Shown here one piece after another: positions 15,645 to 24,474 of a stretch of DNA of 27,880 nt. The stretch comes from Chloroflexota bacterium (GTDB lineage: Bacteria; Chloroflexota; UBA6077): assembly GCA_021806765.1 (NCBI GenBank), contig JAJZQR010000036.1:1-27880 (forward strand). Direction: 5' to 3'. The notes beneath the pieces were generated by a model, which saw only the letters and a list, made by a program, of their open reading frames with translations, was not told where the DNA came from and did not search any database. Numbering within the stretch: the first letter of the stretch is position 1; every line of letters starts with the position of its first letter. Position numbers and translations under genes: made by a program.

Positions 15645-16028
15645 TTACTTCTTCGCCGCCGCCTTCTTGCGTCCGGCCACCGTCCGACGAGGACCACGCT
15701 TGGTTCGGGCGTTGGTCCGAGTCCTCTGCCCGTGTACCGGGAGCCCTCTCCGGTGCCTGACACCCCGATAGCAGCCGATCTCAATCAACCGCTTGATGTT
15801 CAGGTTGACCTCGCGGCGGAGATCGCCCTCAACCTTGTACTCGCGGTCGATGGCCTCTCTCAGTCGCGCTACTTCGTCTTCAGTGAGGTCCTTCACCCGA
15901 GTGTCCGGGCTGACCCTGGTCCTGGCCAGGATCTTCTGGCTGCTAGCCGGACCGATGCCATAGATGTAGGTCAGGGCCACCTCTACCCGCTTGTCCCGCG
16001 GTATATCAACCCCTGCGATACGGGCCAC
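15645..16028 (-). CDS. rpsM: 30S ribosomal protein S13 (uS13)
   Basis: A 127-residue S13 of the 30S head, contacting the large subunit and P-site tRNA. Markers are [25 protein letters not shown] near the start (helix-two-turns-helix), [18 protein letters not shown] and the basic tail ending in KKAAAKK. The start is GTG with AAAGGAGG 5 bases upstream. It follows rpmJ across a 131-base spacer with an 8-base repeat array. In E. coli this is the first gene of the alpha operon and the S4 control site lies in its leader. Confidence 0.97.
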   Translation of the reverse strand: MARIAGVDIPRDKRVEVALTYIYGIGPASSQKILARTRVSPDTRVKDLTEDEVARLREAIDREYKVEGDLRREVNLNIKRLIEIGCYRGVRHRRGLPVHGQRTRTNARTKRGPRRTVAGRKKAAAKK

Positions 16029-16083
16029 TACCGCCTCCTTTCCCTATATCCCCAAGACTCCCATTAAGCTCTTGCTCGCTCAG

Positions 16084-16157
16084 GAGAAGGGGCGACGGGG
16101 TGACGGGGAGACACCGGCGTTTCGCCCAGTCTCCCACTCGCCCAGTCTCCCTGTCTC
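16084..16157. repeat. inverted pair of 8-base repeat arrays in the rpmJ-rpsM gap
   Basis: From 16084 four 8-base units run GAGAAGGG, GCGACGGG, GTGACGGG, GAGACACC. From 16122 the complement runs TCGCCCAG, TCTCCCAC, TCGCCCAG, TCTCCCTG, TCTC. The right array stops 2 bases from the rpmJ stop codon. In RNA the two could pair along nearly their full length. Confidence 0.75.
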
Positions 16158-16159
16158 AA

Positions 16160-16273
16160 TTATCCCTGGCGCTGCTTGTGCCGGGGATTCGTGCAAATCA
16201 CCATGACAACCCCGTGCCGCCTGATAACCTTGCATTTCTCGCAACGGGGCTTGACCGACGCTGATACCTTCAT
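16160..16273 (-). CDS. rpmJ: 50S ribosomal protein L36 (bL36), zinc-ligand form
   Basis: A 37-residue L36, easily missed because of its size. It starts [19 protein letters not shown] and ends PRHKQRQG. The zinc ligands C11, C14, C27 and H32 are all present. ATG start with GGAG 9 bases upstream, 19 bases after infA. The infA-rpmJ-rpsM order is the standard one. Confidence 0.96.
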   Translation of the reverse strand: MKVSASVKPRCEKCKVIRRHGVVMVICTNPRHKQRQG

Positions 16274-16292
16274 TGGTCCTTACTCCGACCCC

Positions 16293-16520
16293 TTATCTCG
16301 TTGATCGATACACTATCCGGCCTCTCGAGACGTCGTAAGGGGAAAGCTCCACCTTCACCCTGTCGCCGGGCAAGATCCTGATAAAGTTCAGCCGAATCTT
16401 GCCGGACACGTGGGCCAGCACCCTGTGCCCCGTCGCCAACTCCACCCTAAACATGGCGTTGGGAAGGGCTTCGGTGACTACACCCTCGACTTCTAGAGAT
16501 TCCGTCCTAGCCACACTCAC
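16293..16520 (-). CDS. infA: translation initiation factor IF-1
   Basis: A 75-residue single OB-fold protein that occupies the A site during initiation. Markers are [47 protein letters not shown] and GRIVYR. The GTG start overlaps the adk stop (GTGA), which suggests coupled translation. The usual map gene between adk and infA is missing. Confidence 0.97.
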   Translation of the reverse strand: MSVARTESLEVEGVVTEALPNAMFRVELATGHRVLAHVSGKIRLNFIRILPGDRVKVELSPYDVSRGRIVYRSTR

Positions 16521-17197
16521 TGTCGCTGCGACCTCTTACCCTGCAGGAGCATCCTTGCAGCCACGGTCTCCATGACCTGTCGCGTTACCTCGGGGATAGA
16601 CCGCTCGCCATCCACCTCAGCGAGAACACCCCGCCGCCGATAGTACTCCAGCAGCGGAGCCGTCTGCTCGAAGTAGACTTGCAGTCTCTTCCTCACGGTC
16701 TCGGGCCGGTCGTCTGCCCGTTGGATCAAGACTCCCCCGCACAAGTCGCATACCCCTGGGGTCTTCGGGGGTTTGCTCTCCTCGTGGTAGGGCGCCCTGC
16801 AAACCCCGCACTCCCACCGGCTCGCCAATCGCCGGATCAATGCACGCTCCGATACTCCCAGGTAGATCGCGACGTTCACCTTCGCGCCGCGCTCGGCCAG
16901 TGCCCGATCCAGCGCCTCGGCCTGGACGATGTTCCTCGGAAAACCGTCCAGTACCGCCCCACCGGCGGCATCCGGCTCCGACAGCCGCGCTACCACCAGC
17001 TCAACCACCAGGGGGTCGGGAACCAGCTCCCCCCTCTCCATGTAGCCCTTCGCCTGCTTGCCGAGATCAGACCCTCGACGAACAGCTTCACGAAGAACAT
17101 CCCCTGTGGCTATGTGGACAATCCCCAACTGCTCCGCCACCGTCCCGGCCTGGGTACCCTTTCCGGCCCCAGGAGGTCCCAGGAAGACGACGTACAC
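16517..17197 (-). CDS. adk: adenylate kinase, zinc-lid form
   Basis: A 226-residue long-form adenylate kinase, converting AMP + ATP to 2 ADP. The P-loop is GPPGAGKGT (7-15), AMP-site motif DGFPRN (84-89). The lid carries four cysteines C130, C133, C150 and C153, a structural zinc site typical of Gram-positive and related lineages. The C-terminal 20 or so residues (after about 205) are longer and basic. GTG start with GAGGAGG 7 bases upstream, 12 bases after secY. The secY-adk pairing is common. Confidence 0.96.
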   Translation of the reverse strand: MYVVFLGPPGAGKGTQAGTVAEQLGIVHIATGDVLREAVRRGSDLGKQAKGYMERGELVPDPLVVELVVARLSEPDAAGGAVLDGFPRNIVQAEALDRALAERGAKVNVAIYLGVSERALIRRLASRWECGVCRAPYHEESKPPKTPGVCDLCGGVLIQRADDRPETVRKRLQVYFEQTAPLLEYYRRRGVLAEVDGERSIPEVTRQVMETVAARMLLQGKRSQRQ

Positions 17198-17209
17198 CGG
17201 AGTCCCTCC

Positions 17210-18496
17210 TCACTTAATGAAGCCCTGGTAGTGCCGCATCAGCAGCTGAGACTCCAACTGCTTGATGGTATCCAGCACCACTCCGACGACGATCAGCAGC
17301 GCAGTGCTGCTCAGGGTCAGCGCCTGCACGCTCGTCAGGTTCTGGACGAAGAAGGGCAGAATAGCCACCACACCCAGGAACATCGCACCGAACCAGGTTA
17401 TTCGGATCAGCACCTTGTTCAAGTACTCGCCCGTCGGCCTGCCGGGCCGGATGCCGGGGATGAACCCACCGTTCTTCTGCAGACTCTCGGGTATGTTCTG
17501 CTGCTGGAAGATGACCAGGGTGTAGAAGAAGGTGAAAGCAACCACCATCACGAAGTACAGCACCCAGTACACCAGGTGAGCGGGATTGAACACCCCCGCG
17601 ACGAAGCTCGCTGCACTTCCCACGAACCCGCCCGCATACATGAAGTACTGGGCCACTGTGCCCGGAAACAGCATGATGGACATGGCAAAGATCAGAGGGA
17701 TCATGCCCGCGGAGTTCACACGCATCGGAATGTGGGTGGTGCTCCCACCGTACATCCGCGTCCCGCGGATCCGCTTGGCGAACTGTACCGGGATCCGGCG
17801 TTGCGCCTCCTGCACCACTACGATAGCAGCCACGGTCAGCAGCCCCAGGACCATGAACACCGCCAGTCCCAGGTAATTGGTGCCAGCGAACAGCGACTGC
17901 CCGACCAGGTTGGGGAGCCCGGCCACGATACCGCCAAAAATGATGACGGAGATACCGTTGCCGATCCCGTTCTCGGTAATCAACTCGCCGATCCAGATCA
18001 GCAGCATGGTGCCGGCCGTCATGCTCATCAGGATAGCCAGCGTCGGCAGCGTGTTAGTGACCAGATTGAAATCGCTGATCACTCCCAACTGGTTGCTAGC
18101 CAGCAAGGACCCAGTCCCCAGAGCCTGGAGGAAAGCCAGAGGCACAGTCAGCCAGTGGGTGTACTGGTTGATCTTGTTTCGCCCGGACTCCCCTTCTTTG
18201 GACAGTTCCTGCAGACTGGGGACCATCGGTACCAACAACTGCATAATGATGGACGCCGTAATGTACGGGTACACGCCCATGGCGGCGACGGAGAAACTCT
18301 TCATGGCGCCGCCGGAGAACAGGTCCAGCATACCGATCAACTGATTGGTCTCAAACAGCCTTGACAGCGCCTGGGCGTTGACACCAGGAACCGGCACGTG
18401 CGCGATGAATCTGAAAATCACCAACATGCCGAAGGTGTACAACAGCTTCCGGCGCAGATCCGGTATTCTGAATGCATTAACCAGGTTATCGATCAT
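17210..18496 (-). CDS. secY: protein translocase channel subunit SecY
   Basis: A 428-residue membrane protein with the ten expected helices, forming the SecYEG channel. The opening AFRIPDLRRKLLYTFGML, the loop MGVYPYITASIIMQLL, the RIRGTRMYGG stretch and the cytosolic loop GIRPGRPTGEYLNKV (around residue 350) needed for SecA and ribosome contacts are all present. The ATG overlaps the rplO stop (ATGA). It is the membrane-protein gene of the spc segment and sits in its usual place between rplO and adk. Confidence 0.97.
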   Translation of the reverse strand: MIDNLVNAFRIPDLRRKLLYTFGMLVIFRFIAHVPVPGVNAQALSRLFETNQLIGMLDLFSGGAMKSFSVAAMGVYPYITASIIMQLLVPMVPSLQELSKEGESGRNKINQYTHWLTVPLAFLQALGTGSLLASNQLGVISDFNLVTNTLPTLAILMSMTAGTMLLIWIGELITENGIGNGISVIIFGGIVAGLPNLVGQSLFAGTNYLGLAVFMVLGLLTVAAIVVVQEAQRRIPVQFAKRIRGTRMYGGSTTHIPMRVNSAGMIPLIFAMSIMLFPGTVAQYFMYAGGFVGSAASFVAGVFNPAHLVYWVLYFVMVVAFTFFYTLVIFQQQNIPESLQKNGGFIPGIRPGRPTGEYLNKVLIRITWFGAMFLGVVAILPFFVQNLTSVQALTLSSTALLIVVGVVLDTIKQLESQLLMRHYQGFIK

Positions 18497-18942
18497 CCAG
18501 TTAGCCTTTCGAGGGCACCACCCGCCGCTTCGACTTTCTGCTGTGCGCTCTGCGACCAGTTGTGCACCCTGATAGTCAGCCGCTTGGAGACCTCTCCTCG
18601 GCCCAGCAGCTTAACCGGCAACTGAGTATCGCGAATGATACCTGCCGCCGCCAGGGTTTCGGGCGTCACCTCGCTGCCGGCCTCAAACCGATCCAATCCA
18701 TCCAAGTTCACAACGTGGTAGCGCTCTTTGAAGATGTTGGTGAAGCCACGCTTGTGGGGCAGACGCAGCACCATGGGAACCTGGCCACCCTCAAACCTCG
18801 GGTTGACCTGGCCGCCCGAACGCGCTTTCTGTCCCTTCGAGCCCCGACCGGAGTAGGTTCCGTGACCGGAGCCGTTGCCGCGCCCTACTCTCTTTCTGTC
18901 TTTCTTAGAACCCTCGGCTGGCGCCAGTTCATGCAGTTTCAT
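18493..18942 (-). CDS. rplO: 50S ribosomal protein L15 (uL15)
   Basis: A 149-residue L15. The N-terminus [18 protein letters not shown] leads into the glycine-rich extension (about 21-45, RVGRGNGSGHGTYSGRG) that threads rRNA. GGQVPMVLRLPHKRGFTN is the conserved middle. The ATG start shares one base with the rpmD stop (TAATG), and its own stop overlaps secY. Confidence 0.97.
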   Translation of the reverse strand: MKLHELAPAEGSKKDRKRVGRGNGSGHGTYSGRGSKGQKARSGGQVNPRFEGGQVPMVLRLPHKRGFTNIFKERYHVVNLDGLDRFEAGSEVTPETLAAAGIIRDTQLPVKLLGRGEVSKRLTIRVHNWSQSAQQKVEAAGGALERLTG

Positions 18943-19127
18943 TATTCCTCTTCTTCCACCCTGAGGAGATGCATCACCTTCTGCACCATGCCCCGCGTCT
19001 CAGGGGTGTCAGGCTTCTCCACCCGCTGGTGGAGGCGCCGGAGGCCCAGCGAACGGATAGTATCCTTCTGCCGCTGCGAGTAGCCAATGGCGCTCTTCGT
19101 CCAGGTGATCACTAGCTTCTTAGCCAC
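18942..19127 (-). CDS. rpmD: 50S ribosomal protein L30 (uL30)
   Basis: A 61-residue L30 with the core [18 protein letters not shown] and [15 protein letters not shown]; the acidic end EEEE is slightly unusual for a ribosomal protein. GTG start overlaps the rpsE stop by 8 bases (GTGGCTAA), so it is probably translated by coupling. Length is normal. Confidence 0.95.
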   Translation of the reverse strand: MAKKLVITWTKSAIGYSQRQKDTIRSLGLRRLHQRVEKPDTPETRGMVQKVMHLLRVEEEE

Positions 19128-19638
19128 TGGTAGCGCTCCTCCCTACCAGGTCGCTGAGCTTCTTGCCCCGCTGCTGCGCCACCTTCTCGGGATCCTTCAG
19201 CATCCTCAGGCCGTTCATGGTCGCCTGCACGACGTTGATGGCGTTGGCACTACCCAACGACTTGGTAAGAACGTCCTTGATCCCGGCGGCCTCAACCACG
19301 GCACGAACGCCGCCGCCCGCAATGACGCCGGTCCCCTGCGATGCTGGCTTCAGCAGCACTTTCGCGGCACCGAAATCAGCCAGTACCTCGTGGGGAATGG
19401 TGTTTCCCCGCAGCGGAATCTGCACCAGGTTCTTCTTGGCATCCTCCGCTCCCTTGCGGATAGCGTCGGGAACCTCGTTAGCCTTGCCGAGGCCCGCTCC
19501 GACGATGCCCTGACCGTCTCCTACCACCACCACGGCACTGAAACTGAAGCGCCGGCCGCCCTTCACCACCTTGGCGACCCGGTTGACCTTCACGACTCTC
19601 TCTTCCAGGGTAAGACCCGATGGATCAATCTTTGCCAT
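19120..19638 (-). CDS. rpsE: 30S ribosomal protein S5 (uS5)
   Basis: A 172-residue S5, important for decoding accuracy. It has [20 protein letters not shown] (the dsRNA-binding-like domain, about 18-37), [15 protein letters not shown] and the C-terminal domain with [18 protein letters not shown] and [15 protein letters not shown] start, AGAGG upstream, 11 bases after rplR. Confidence 0.97.
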   Translation of the reverse strand: MAKIDPSGLTLEERVVKVNRVAKVVKGGRRFSFSAVVVVGDGQGIVGAGLGKANEVPDAIRKGAEDAKKNLVQIPLRGNTIPHEVLADFGAAKVLLKPASQGTGVIAGGGVRAVVEAAGIKDVLTKSLGSANAINVVQATMNGLRMLKDPEKVAQQRGKKLSDLVGRSATSG

Positions 19639-19649
19639 TCCCGCCTCTT

Positions 19650-20015
19650 TCAGAACTCCAGGCCGGCGTTCCTGGCGGCATCCGCCAGAGCCCTAACGCG
19701 TCCGTGATATAGAAAACCGCCCCGATCGAACACTACCTGGTTGATGCCGCGCTCCAGAGCGCGCTTCGCTACCGCCTCGCCAACGGCCTTGGCATGTTCG
19801 GTCTTGGTGCCCTTCAACTGGCTCCGAATGGCCGGATCCATATCCGACGCGGCCACGAGAGTCGAGCCAGTAGTGTCATCAATCACTTGCGCATATATGT
19901 GGTTGAGGCTTCTGAAGACGGCAAGGCGTGGCCTTGAGGGGTTCCCCTCAACCTTGGCCCTCAGCCGGCGATGCCGCTTGAGCCTGGCCGCTCTCGTGTT
20001 CGATGCCTTAATCAA
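19650..20015 (-). CDS. rplR: 50S ribosomal protein L18 (uL18)
   Basis: A 121-residue L18, the 5S rRNA-binding protein of the central protuberance. It shows [32 protein letters not shown] and the C-terminal [19 protein letters not shown]. The start is TTG; GGGGAGG lies 5 bases upstream and no ATG or GTG fits better. It follows rplF by 17 bases. Confidence 0.96.
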   Translation of the reverse strand: MIKASNTRAARLKRHRRLRAKVEGNPSRPRLAVFRSLNHIYAQVIDDTTGSTLVAASDMDPAIRSQLKGTKTEHAKAVGEAVAKRALERGINQVVFDRGGFLYHGRVRALADAARNAGLEF

Positions 20016-20032
20016 ACCTACCTCCCCTGGCC

Positions 20033-20578
20033 CTACTTCTTCTTGCCGCCGGTCTTGCCGACCTTCCTTCGGACCTGCTCCTCGGCGAACTTGATGCCCT
20101 TCCCCTTGTAGGGCTCCGGCGGCTTGATCCGCCGGATTTGAGCAGCAGTCTCGCCCACCATCTGCTTGTCCATGCCGCTCACCACGATCCGGTTGTTGCC
20201 CTCGACCACGAGGGTGATCCCCTCCGGCGCCTCCACCTGAACCGGGTGAGAGAAGCCCACCTGCAGGACCACATCCTTCCCCACCAGTTGAGCCCTGTAG
20301 CCAACCCCTGCGACCTCCAGCCGCCGGCTGAAGCCGTTGGTGACCCCTTCGACCATGTTGGCTACCAGACTGCGGGTCAGGCCGTGAAGCGATCGATGGA
20401 TCCGCCCATCCGTAGGCCGGCTCACCACCAGGTTCGAGTCCTGCCGCTCGATCTTCATATCCGGATGCAGCTCCCGCGAGAGAGTCCCCCTGGGCCCCCG
20501 CACGGTGACCTTGTTTCCCTGGATGTCTACCTGCACCCCCTCGGGTACAGCTATCGGTACCTTGCCGATTCTGGACAT
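20033..20578 (-). CDS. rplF: 50S ribosomal protein L6 (uL6)
   Basis: A 181-residue L6 of the GTPase-associated region. It opens [18 protein letters not shown] and has two repeated domains, the second with the [19 protein letters not shown] signature near the C-terminus, followed by a lysine-rich end. ATG start with GGAGAAGG upstream. A 94-base repeat-bearing gap separates it from rpsH. Confidence 0.97.
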   Translation of the reverse strand: MSRIGKVPIAVPEGVQVDIQGNKVTVRGPRGTLSRELHPDMKIERQDSNLVVSRPTDGRIHRSLHGLTRSLVANMVEGVTNGFSRRLEVAGVGYRAQLVGKDVVLQVGFSHPVQVEAPEGITLVVEGNNRIVVSGMDKQMVGETAAQIRRIKPPEPYKGKGIKFAEEQVRRKVGKTGGKKK

Positions 20579-20593
20579 GTCGCCTTCTCCATC

Positions 20594-20673
20594 AGCGAGA
20601 AGCCCACAGCGAGAAGCCGGTCAGTCGTGCACCTTGCCCCTTGCTATCAACTCCTTGCTATTACCTACCCTGC
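20594..20673. repeat. inverted pair of 7-base repeat arrays in the rpsH-rplF gap
   Basis: From 20594 five 7-base units run AGCGAGA, AGCCCAC, AGCGAGA, AGCCGGT, CAGTCGT. From 20632 the complementary family runs CCTTGCC, CCTTGCT, ATCAACT, CCTTGCT, ATTACCT, ACCCTGC, ending at the first base of the rpsH stop. Conservation between units is loose (a 14-base super-period is clearer). Confidence 0.65.
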
Positions 20674-21077
20674 TACCAGATGTAGCAGAGCAACTCGCCC
20701 CCTACGTTCATCTGTCGCGCCTTTCGGCCGCTGACGACGCCGGCCGGAGTGGAAAGCACTGCTACCCCGAGACCACCATACACCATCGGGATCGTCTTGC
20801 TGCCGGTGTATACTCGCAGCCCGGGCTTGCTGACTCGCCGCAGCCCCGTCACAACCGACTCCCTCTTTCCGACGTACTTCAGATGGACGCGAAACATCCG
20901 AGACTTGCCGGTCTTGTCTCGCAACATCTCGAAGTCTCGAATGAAGCCCTCGTCCTTCAGTACCCTGGCGATGGCCAACTTCTCTCGAGAGAGTGGAACC
21001 ATCACCGAGTCATGGCGAGCCTGGATGCCGTTCCGTATCCTGGTCAGCATGTCCCCGATCGGATCCGTTAAGTTCAT
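20673..21077 (-). CDS. rpsH: 30S ribosomal protein S8 (uS8)
   Basis: A 134-residue S8, a 16S rRNA-binding assembly protein that in E. coli also represses the spc operon. It opens MNLTDPIGDMLTRIRNG and has the C-terminal signature STPAGVVSGRKARQMNVGG. ATG 21077 is chosen, with GAGGAAGG upstream; a longer frame starting 24 bases earlier lacks family support. It lies between rpsN and rplF. Confidence 0.97.
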   Translation of the reverse strand: MNLTDPIGDMLTRIRNGIQARHDSVMVPLSREKLAIARVLKDEGFIRDFEMLRDKTGKSRMFRVHLKYVGKRESVVTGLRRVSKPGLRVYTGSKTIPMVYGGLGVAVLSTPAGVVSGRKARQMNVGGELLCYIW

Positions 21078-21122
21078 GTCACCTTCCTCAACAGCGCCCA
21101 AACCTTGGTCGCGTACCCGCCG

Positions 21123-21308
21123 CTACCAGCTCGACTTGGTGACGCCAGGAATCTCGCCCGCCAGCGCCAGCTTGCGGAAACAAATCCTGCACATGCCGAA
21201 TTTCCGTATGTAGGCCTTCGGACGGCCACACAGCGAACAGCGGTTGTGCTGCTGCACCTTGAACTTCGGCGGACGCGTAGCCTTGACAATCAACGACTTC
21301 TTCGCCAA
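21123..21308 (-). CDS. rpsN: 30S ribosomal protein S14, zinc (type Z) form
   Basis: A 61-residue S14 of the short zinc-binding type, with C24, C27, C40 and C43 as ligands (CSLCG and CRICF). The end GVTKSSW is diagnostic. The start is TTG, with AAGGAG 6 bases upstream. It lies 38 bases after rplE in the usual place. Confidence 0.96.
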   Translation of the reverse strand: MAKKSLIVKATRPPKFKVQQHNRCSLCGRPKAYIRKFGMCRICFRKLALAGEIPGVTKSSW

Positions 21309-21346
21309 GTTACTCTCCTTGATGCCCCTCTGATCTCTACCTGCCG

Positions 21347-21889
21347 CTAGGCCTTGGCAAAGGGAACGCCGAGCAAGGCCAACAGCCGGCGAGCTTCCTC
21401 GTCGGTCCGAGCCGTCGTGACGACGCTGATCTCCATCCCTCGAACCTTGTCGATCTTGTCGAAATCGATCTCGGGGAAGACCAACTGCTCCTTCAGCCCC
21501 AGGGTGTAGTTCCCCCGTCCGTCGAAGGCCTTAGACGACACTCCCTGGAAGTCCCGCAGCCTGGGCAACGCCATGTTGCACAGGCGATCGAAGAACTCCC
21601 ACATCCGCTCACCCCGCAGGGTGACCATCGCCCCGATGGCCATTCCGGTCCGAAGACGAAAGGCCGCAATGGACCGCTTCGCCCTGGTGATCACAGGCCG
21701 CTGGCCCGTGATGTCCGACAGATCCCTGACGGCCGCGTCCAACGCCTTGGAGTTGCTGATCGCCTCGCCCAGGCCGATGTTCACAACAATCTTCGCCAGC
21801 CGAGGCACCTGCATCGGGTTCTCGTACTTGAATTCATCTTTGAGCGTCGGGACAACCTCTCGCTCGTACTTGTCCTTAAGACGTGGCAT
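21347..21889 (-). CDS. rplE: 50S ribosomal protein L5 (uL5)
   Basis: A 180-residue L5, binding 5S rRNA in the central protuberance. Markers are [40 protein letters not shown] and [20 protein letters not shown] 21889 is chosen, with GGGGAGAG upstream; an in-frame GTG 15 bases earlier overlaps that site. It follows rplX across 65 bases of repeat-rich spacer. Confidence 0.97.
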   Translation of the reverse strand: MPRLKDKYEREVVPTLKDEFKYENPMQVPRLAKIVVNIGLGEAISNSKALDAAVRDLSDITGQRPVITRAKRSIAAFRLRTGMAIGAMVTLRGERMWEFFDRLCNMALPRLRDFQGVSSKAFDGRGNYTLGLKEQLVFPEIDFDKIDKVRGMEISVVTTARTDEEARRLLALLGVPFAKA

Positions 21890-21906
21890 TCGCACTCTCC
21901 CCACTC

Positions 21907-21962
21907 AGCGAGCCAGAAACCGGAAGCCAGAGGCGAGTTTCCCGGTTCTCGCTACTAGCTCT
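21907..21962. repeat. 7-base repeat array in the rplX-rplE gap, running into the rplX stop
   Basis: Successive 7-base units AGCGAGC, CAGAAAC, CGGAAGC, CAGAGGC, then GAGTTTC, CCGGTTC, TCGCTAC, TAGCTCT can be laid end to end. The second half is loosely complementary to the first (ACCGG pairs with CCGGT, GCGAG with CTCGC). The array covers the gap from the rplE binding site and overlaps the final codons and stop of rplX (TAG at 21955-21957). Confidence 0.55.
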
Positions 21963-22287
21963 TGGCTATCCCCCGCTCCGGGATGACCTCGTTACACTCC
22001 CTGCAGACCCGGACCTTCTTCCCGTTTTCCAGGAAGCGGTGCCCGACCCGCGTCTTCGCGTTGCACTCAGGGCAAACTAACATCACGTTCGACACGTGAA
22101 TCGGCATCTCTATATCAATAATACCAGGTTGGCGCTTCGGATCGCCTTTCTTCACGTGCTTCTTGGCAATGTTCAGATCGGCAACAACCACCTTCTCTTC
22201 CGCAGGCAGCCCGCGCCTAACCTTGCCCCGCTTGCCCTTGTCTTTCCCCGCTATGATCTCGACGGTGTCGTCGCGTCTGATCTTCAC
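21955..22287 (-). CDS. rplX: 50S ribosomal protein L24 (uL24), zinc-finger form
   Basis: A 110-residue L24, an assembly initiator near the exit tunnel. The KOW region (about 2-30) has KIRRDDTVEIIAGKDKGK. The C-terminal part holds CPEC (C72, C75) and CREC (C95, C98), a four-cysteine zinc finger found in some L24 lineages and absent from E. coli. GTG 22287 is chosen with GAGGG 8 bases upstream; a TTG five codons earlier lacks a binding site. Confidence 0.95.
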   Translation of the reverse strand: MKIRRDDTVEIIAGKDKGKRGKVRRGLPAEEKVVVADLNIAKKHVKKGDPKRQPGIIDIEMPIHVSNVMLVCPECNAKTRVGHRFLENGKKVRVCRECNEVIPERGIAKS

Positions 22288-22318
22288 TGGCGTTACCCTC
22301 AACCGAAGCCTCGCCTGC

Positions 22319-22687
22319 CTACAGCACTTCAGGCGCGAGCGAGATGATCTTCATGTAGTTTCTCTCCCGAAGCTCCCGGGCCACAGGGCCAAAGATGCGG
22401 GTGCCCTTGGGATTGTTCTTGTCGGAAAGGATCACGGCCGCGTTCTCGTCGAACCGAATGTAGGACCCATCCGGCCGCCCGTACTCCTTGACGGTCCTCA
22501 CCACCACGGCCTTAACCACGTCACCCTTCTTTACCGCCCCGCCCGGGGCAGCCTGCTTGACCGACGCCACGATAACATCGCCTACCGTCGCGTATGGCTT
22601 CACCCCACCGCCCAGCACCCTGATGCACATGAGCTGCTTGGCCCCTGTGTTGTCCGCCACCTTCAAACGCGTTTGCGGTTGAATCAT
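22319..22687 (-). CDS. rplN: 50S ribosomal protein L14 (uL14)
   Basis: A 122-residue L14 at the subunit interface. Markers are [25 protein letters not shown], and [23 protein letters not shown] 22687 has GAGGAG 9 bases upstream, making it the clear start over a longer frame. It is 75 bases after rpsQ; that gap shows no repeat or hairpin I can identify. Confidence 0.97.
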   Translation of the reverse strand: MIQPQTRLKVADNTGAKQLMCIRVLGGGVKPYATVGDVIVASVKQAAPGGAVKKGDVVKAVVVRTVKEYGRPDGSYIRFDENAAVILSDKNNPKGTRIFGPVARELRERNYMKIISLAPEVL

Positions 22688-22762
22688 GAGAACTTGCTCC
22701 TCGTCTCTCTCTGTCTGACCGGGCGGGTGAAGCTGCAAGCCAGCGGTTGCCCACCGTTCTAC

Positions 22763-23053
22763 CTACAGGCTCGCACCCGCCTCGCGCCGCAGGATCTCCT
22801 CAACCACCCACCGCTTGTCCTTGCTGAGGGGGCGGGCCTCCCGAATTCGGACGCGGTCCCCTACCTTGCAGTGGTTCTCCTCGTCGTGAGCCTTGTACTT
22901 CTTGGAGGTCCTGATCGTCTTCCCGTACAGGGGATGACGCTTCATCACCTCCACGGAAACGACCACCGTCTTCTCCATCTTGTCGCTCACGACGACGCCT
23001 TCTCTCGACTTCCGCCTGCCGGCATTGCCGACAGCAATCTGATTGTTACTCAT
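22763..23053 (-). CDS. rpsQ: 30S ribosomal protein S17 (uS17)
   Basis: A 96-residue S17, an OB-fold primary 16S rRNA binder. Markers are [38 protein letters not shown] and [21 protein letters not shown] 23053 overlaps the rpmC stop by 8 bases (ATGAGTAA) and has only a distant GGAG, so it is probably translated by ribosomes finishing rpmC. Confidence 0.96.
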   Translation of the reverse strand: MSNNQIAVGNAGRRKSREGVVVSDKMEKTVVVSVEVMKRHPLYGKTIRTSKKYKAHDEENHCKVGDRVRIREARPLSKDKRWVVEEILRREAGASL

Positions 23054-23255
23054 GTCTCGCCGCTTTCTCCAGCTCCAACTCTCGCTCACGAGTCTTGAGA
23101 CGGGCGATATCCTTGCGCACTTCCCTCATGTGGGCAGTGTTCCCGAGCTGACGGGAGGCCTGCCGCAATCGCAGTCTGAACAGCTCCTCCAGGTTCTCGC
23201 GAACCTTCGCCCGGATCTCATCTTCGCCGAGGTTACGCACTTCCGACGGCTTCAT
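23046..23255 (-). CDS. rpmC: 50S ribosomal protein L29 (uL29)
   Basis: A 69-residue two-helix L29 at the tunnel exit, where signal recognition particle and trigger factor dock. It has [33 protein letters not shown] and [13 protein letters not shown] 23255 lies within rplP, overlapping it by 23 bases, and rpsQ overlaps its end, so rplP-rpmC-rpsQ form a tightly coupled trio. Confidence 0.96.
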   Translation of the reverse strand: MKPSEVRNLGEDEIRAKVRENLEELFRLRLRQASRQLGNTAHMREVRKDIARLKTRERELELEKAARHE

Positions 23256-23673
23256 CCGCTTGCGCTTCCTCTCTTATCACAAACTTGGTCTCCATGGGAA
23301 GCTTGTGCGAGGCCAGCCTCAGCGCTTCCCGCGCCAACTCCTCGCTCACTCCCCCCACCTCGAAAATCACGCGACCGGGCTTCACCACCGCCACCCAATG
23401 GTCGGGCGCTCCCTTGCCACTGCCCATCCGGGTCTCCGCAGGCTTCTTAGTGACGGAGTGATCGGGGAATATCCGTATCCACACCTTGCCACCACGCTTT
23501 AGGTGGTGCGTGATCGTCCGCCTGGCCGCCTCAATCTGCCTGGCAGTGATCCAGGATGCCTCCTGCGCCTGAAGCCCGTACTCCCCAAAGGCAATGCTCA
23601 CACCACCCTTGGCGATCCCGTCCATGTGACCCCGGTGGATCTTCCTATGCTTGACCCGCTTGGGCTGCAACAT
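23233..23673 (-). CDS. rplP: 50S ribosomal protein L16 (uL16)
   Basis: A 146-residue L16, which helps place the A-site tRNA. It has [57 protein letters not shown] and the C-terminal [15 protein letters not shown] start, GGGGGAG 7 bases upstream. The 116-base gap to rpsC carries repeat arrays. Confidence 0.97.
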   Translation of the reverse strand: MLQPKRVKHRKIHRGHMDGIAKGGVSIAFGEYGLQAQEASWITARQIEAARRTITHHLKRGGKVWIRIFPDHSVTKKPAETRMGSGKGAPDHWVAVVKPGRVIFEVGGVSEELAREALRLASHKLPMETKFVIREEAQADEAVGSA

Positions 23674-23692
23674 TGACCTACTCCCCCAACGT

Positions 23693-23779
23693 AGCGACTA
23701 ACAACCCGACACTAGACACCGCAACAGCACCTCATCCCAGTTGCCGGCCGCTAGTTGCCAGTCTCTTGTCTCCAGCCTC
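23693..23779. repeat. inverted pair of 7-base repeat arrays in the rpsC-rplP gap
   Basis: From 23738 to 23779 six 7-base units follow one another: CAGTTGC, CGGCCGC, TAGTTGC, CAGTCTC, TTGTCTC, CAGCCTC. From 23693 to 23727 five units of loose form NNNNACY lie in complementary sense (for example AGCGACT, CGACACT, AGACACC). The right array ends about 10 bases from the rpsC stop. Confidence 0.65.
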
Positions 23780-23789
23780 TCCCCCTCGC

Positions 23790-24470
23790 CTACGCTCCCA
23801 CCGCCGCGGCCGTCGCGGTCTCAGCAGGTTGCTGCTCCTTGGCCGGGGGCAAGACGTCGCCCTTGTATACCCAGCACTTCACGCCGATGATTCCAAAGGT
23901 CGTCAGCGCCTCGGCCTGACCAAAATCGATGTCGGCTCGCAGCGTGTGCAGGGGGACTCGCCCCTCACGCTCCCACTCTCGCCGGGACATCTCGGCGCCA
24001 CCCAACCGGCCGGCGCAGGCAATCCTGACCCCCTTGGCTCCAGCCTTCATGGCTCGACTCACGGCCTGCTTCATGGCGCGACGGAATGCAACCCGCCTCT
24101 CCAACTGCTCGGCCACGTTGCGGGCCACGAGGGTCGCGTCCACCTCCGGTTGGCGGATCTCCTGGATAGTCACCCGCACCTTCTTCCCGGTGACCGACTC
24201 CAGCTCACGGCGCAGCTCTTCCACCTTCGCGCCGCTCTTACCGATGACGATACCCGGCTTCGCCGAGTGGATCGTAACCGTCATCTGATTGGCAGAGCGC
24301 TCAATCTCCACTCGAGGCACGCCGGCGTCCGCCAACCGCTTCAGCAGCATGCGGCGCACGCGCAAGTCTTCATGCAAAAGGTTCGTGTACCCCTTATCGG
24401 CGTACCACTTGGACTGCCAATCCCTGATTACTCCCAACCGAAAGCCAACCGGATGGACTTTCTGACCCAC
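23790..24470 (-). CDS. rpsC: 30S ribosomal protein S3 (uS3)
   Basis: A 226-residue S3 at the mRNA entry site, part of the ribosomal helicase. It opens [17 protein letters not shown]. The KH domain carries GIVIGKSG (73-80). The C-terminal domain has [13 protein letters not shown] and [10 protein letters not shown], then an Ala/Pro-rich end. GTG start with GGGAGG 9 bases upstream, 4 bases after rplV. Confidence 0.97.
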   Translation of the reverse strand: MGQKVHPVGFRLGVIRDWQSKWYADKGYTNLLHEDLRVRRMLLKRLADAGVPRVEIERSANQMTVTIHSAKPGIVIGKSGAKVEELRRELESVTGKKVRVTIQEIRQPEVDATLVARNVAEQLERRVAFRRAMKQAVSRAMKAGAKGVRIACAGRLGGAEMSRREWEREGRVPLHTLRADIDFGQAEALTTFGIIGVKCWVYKGDVLPPAKEQQPAETATAAAVGA

Positions 24471-24474
24471 TTAG

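Noticed and set aside
16679..18364. Long open frame (561 codons) on the plus strand across adk and secY
   Set aside because: It is fully antisense to two clear genes and shows no family motif; GC-rich coding DNA often leaves its complement free of stops.
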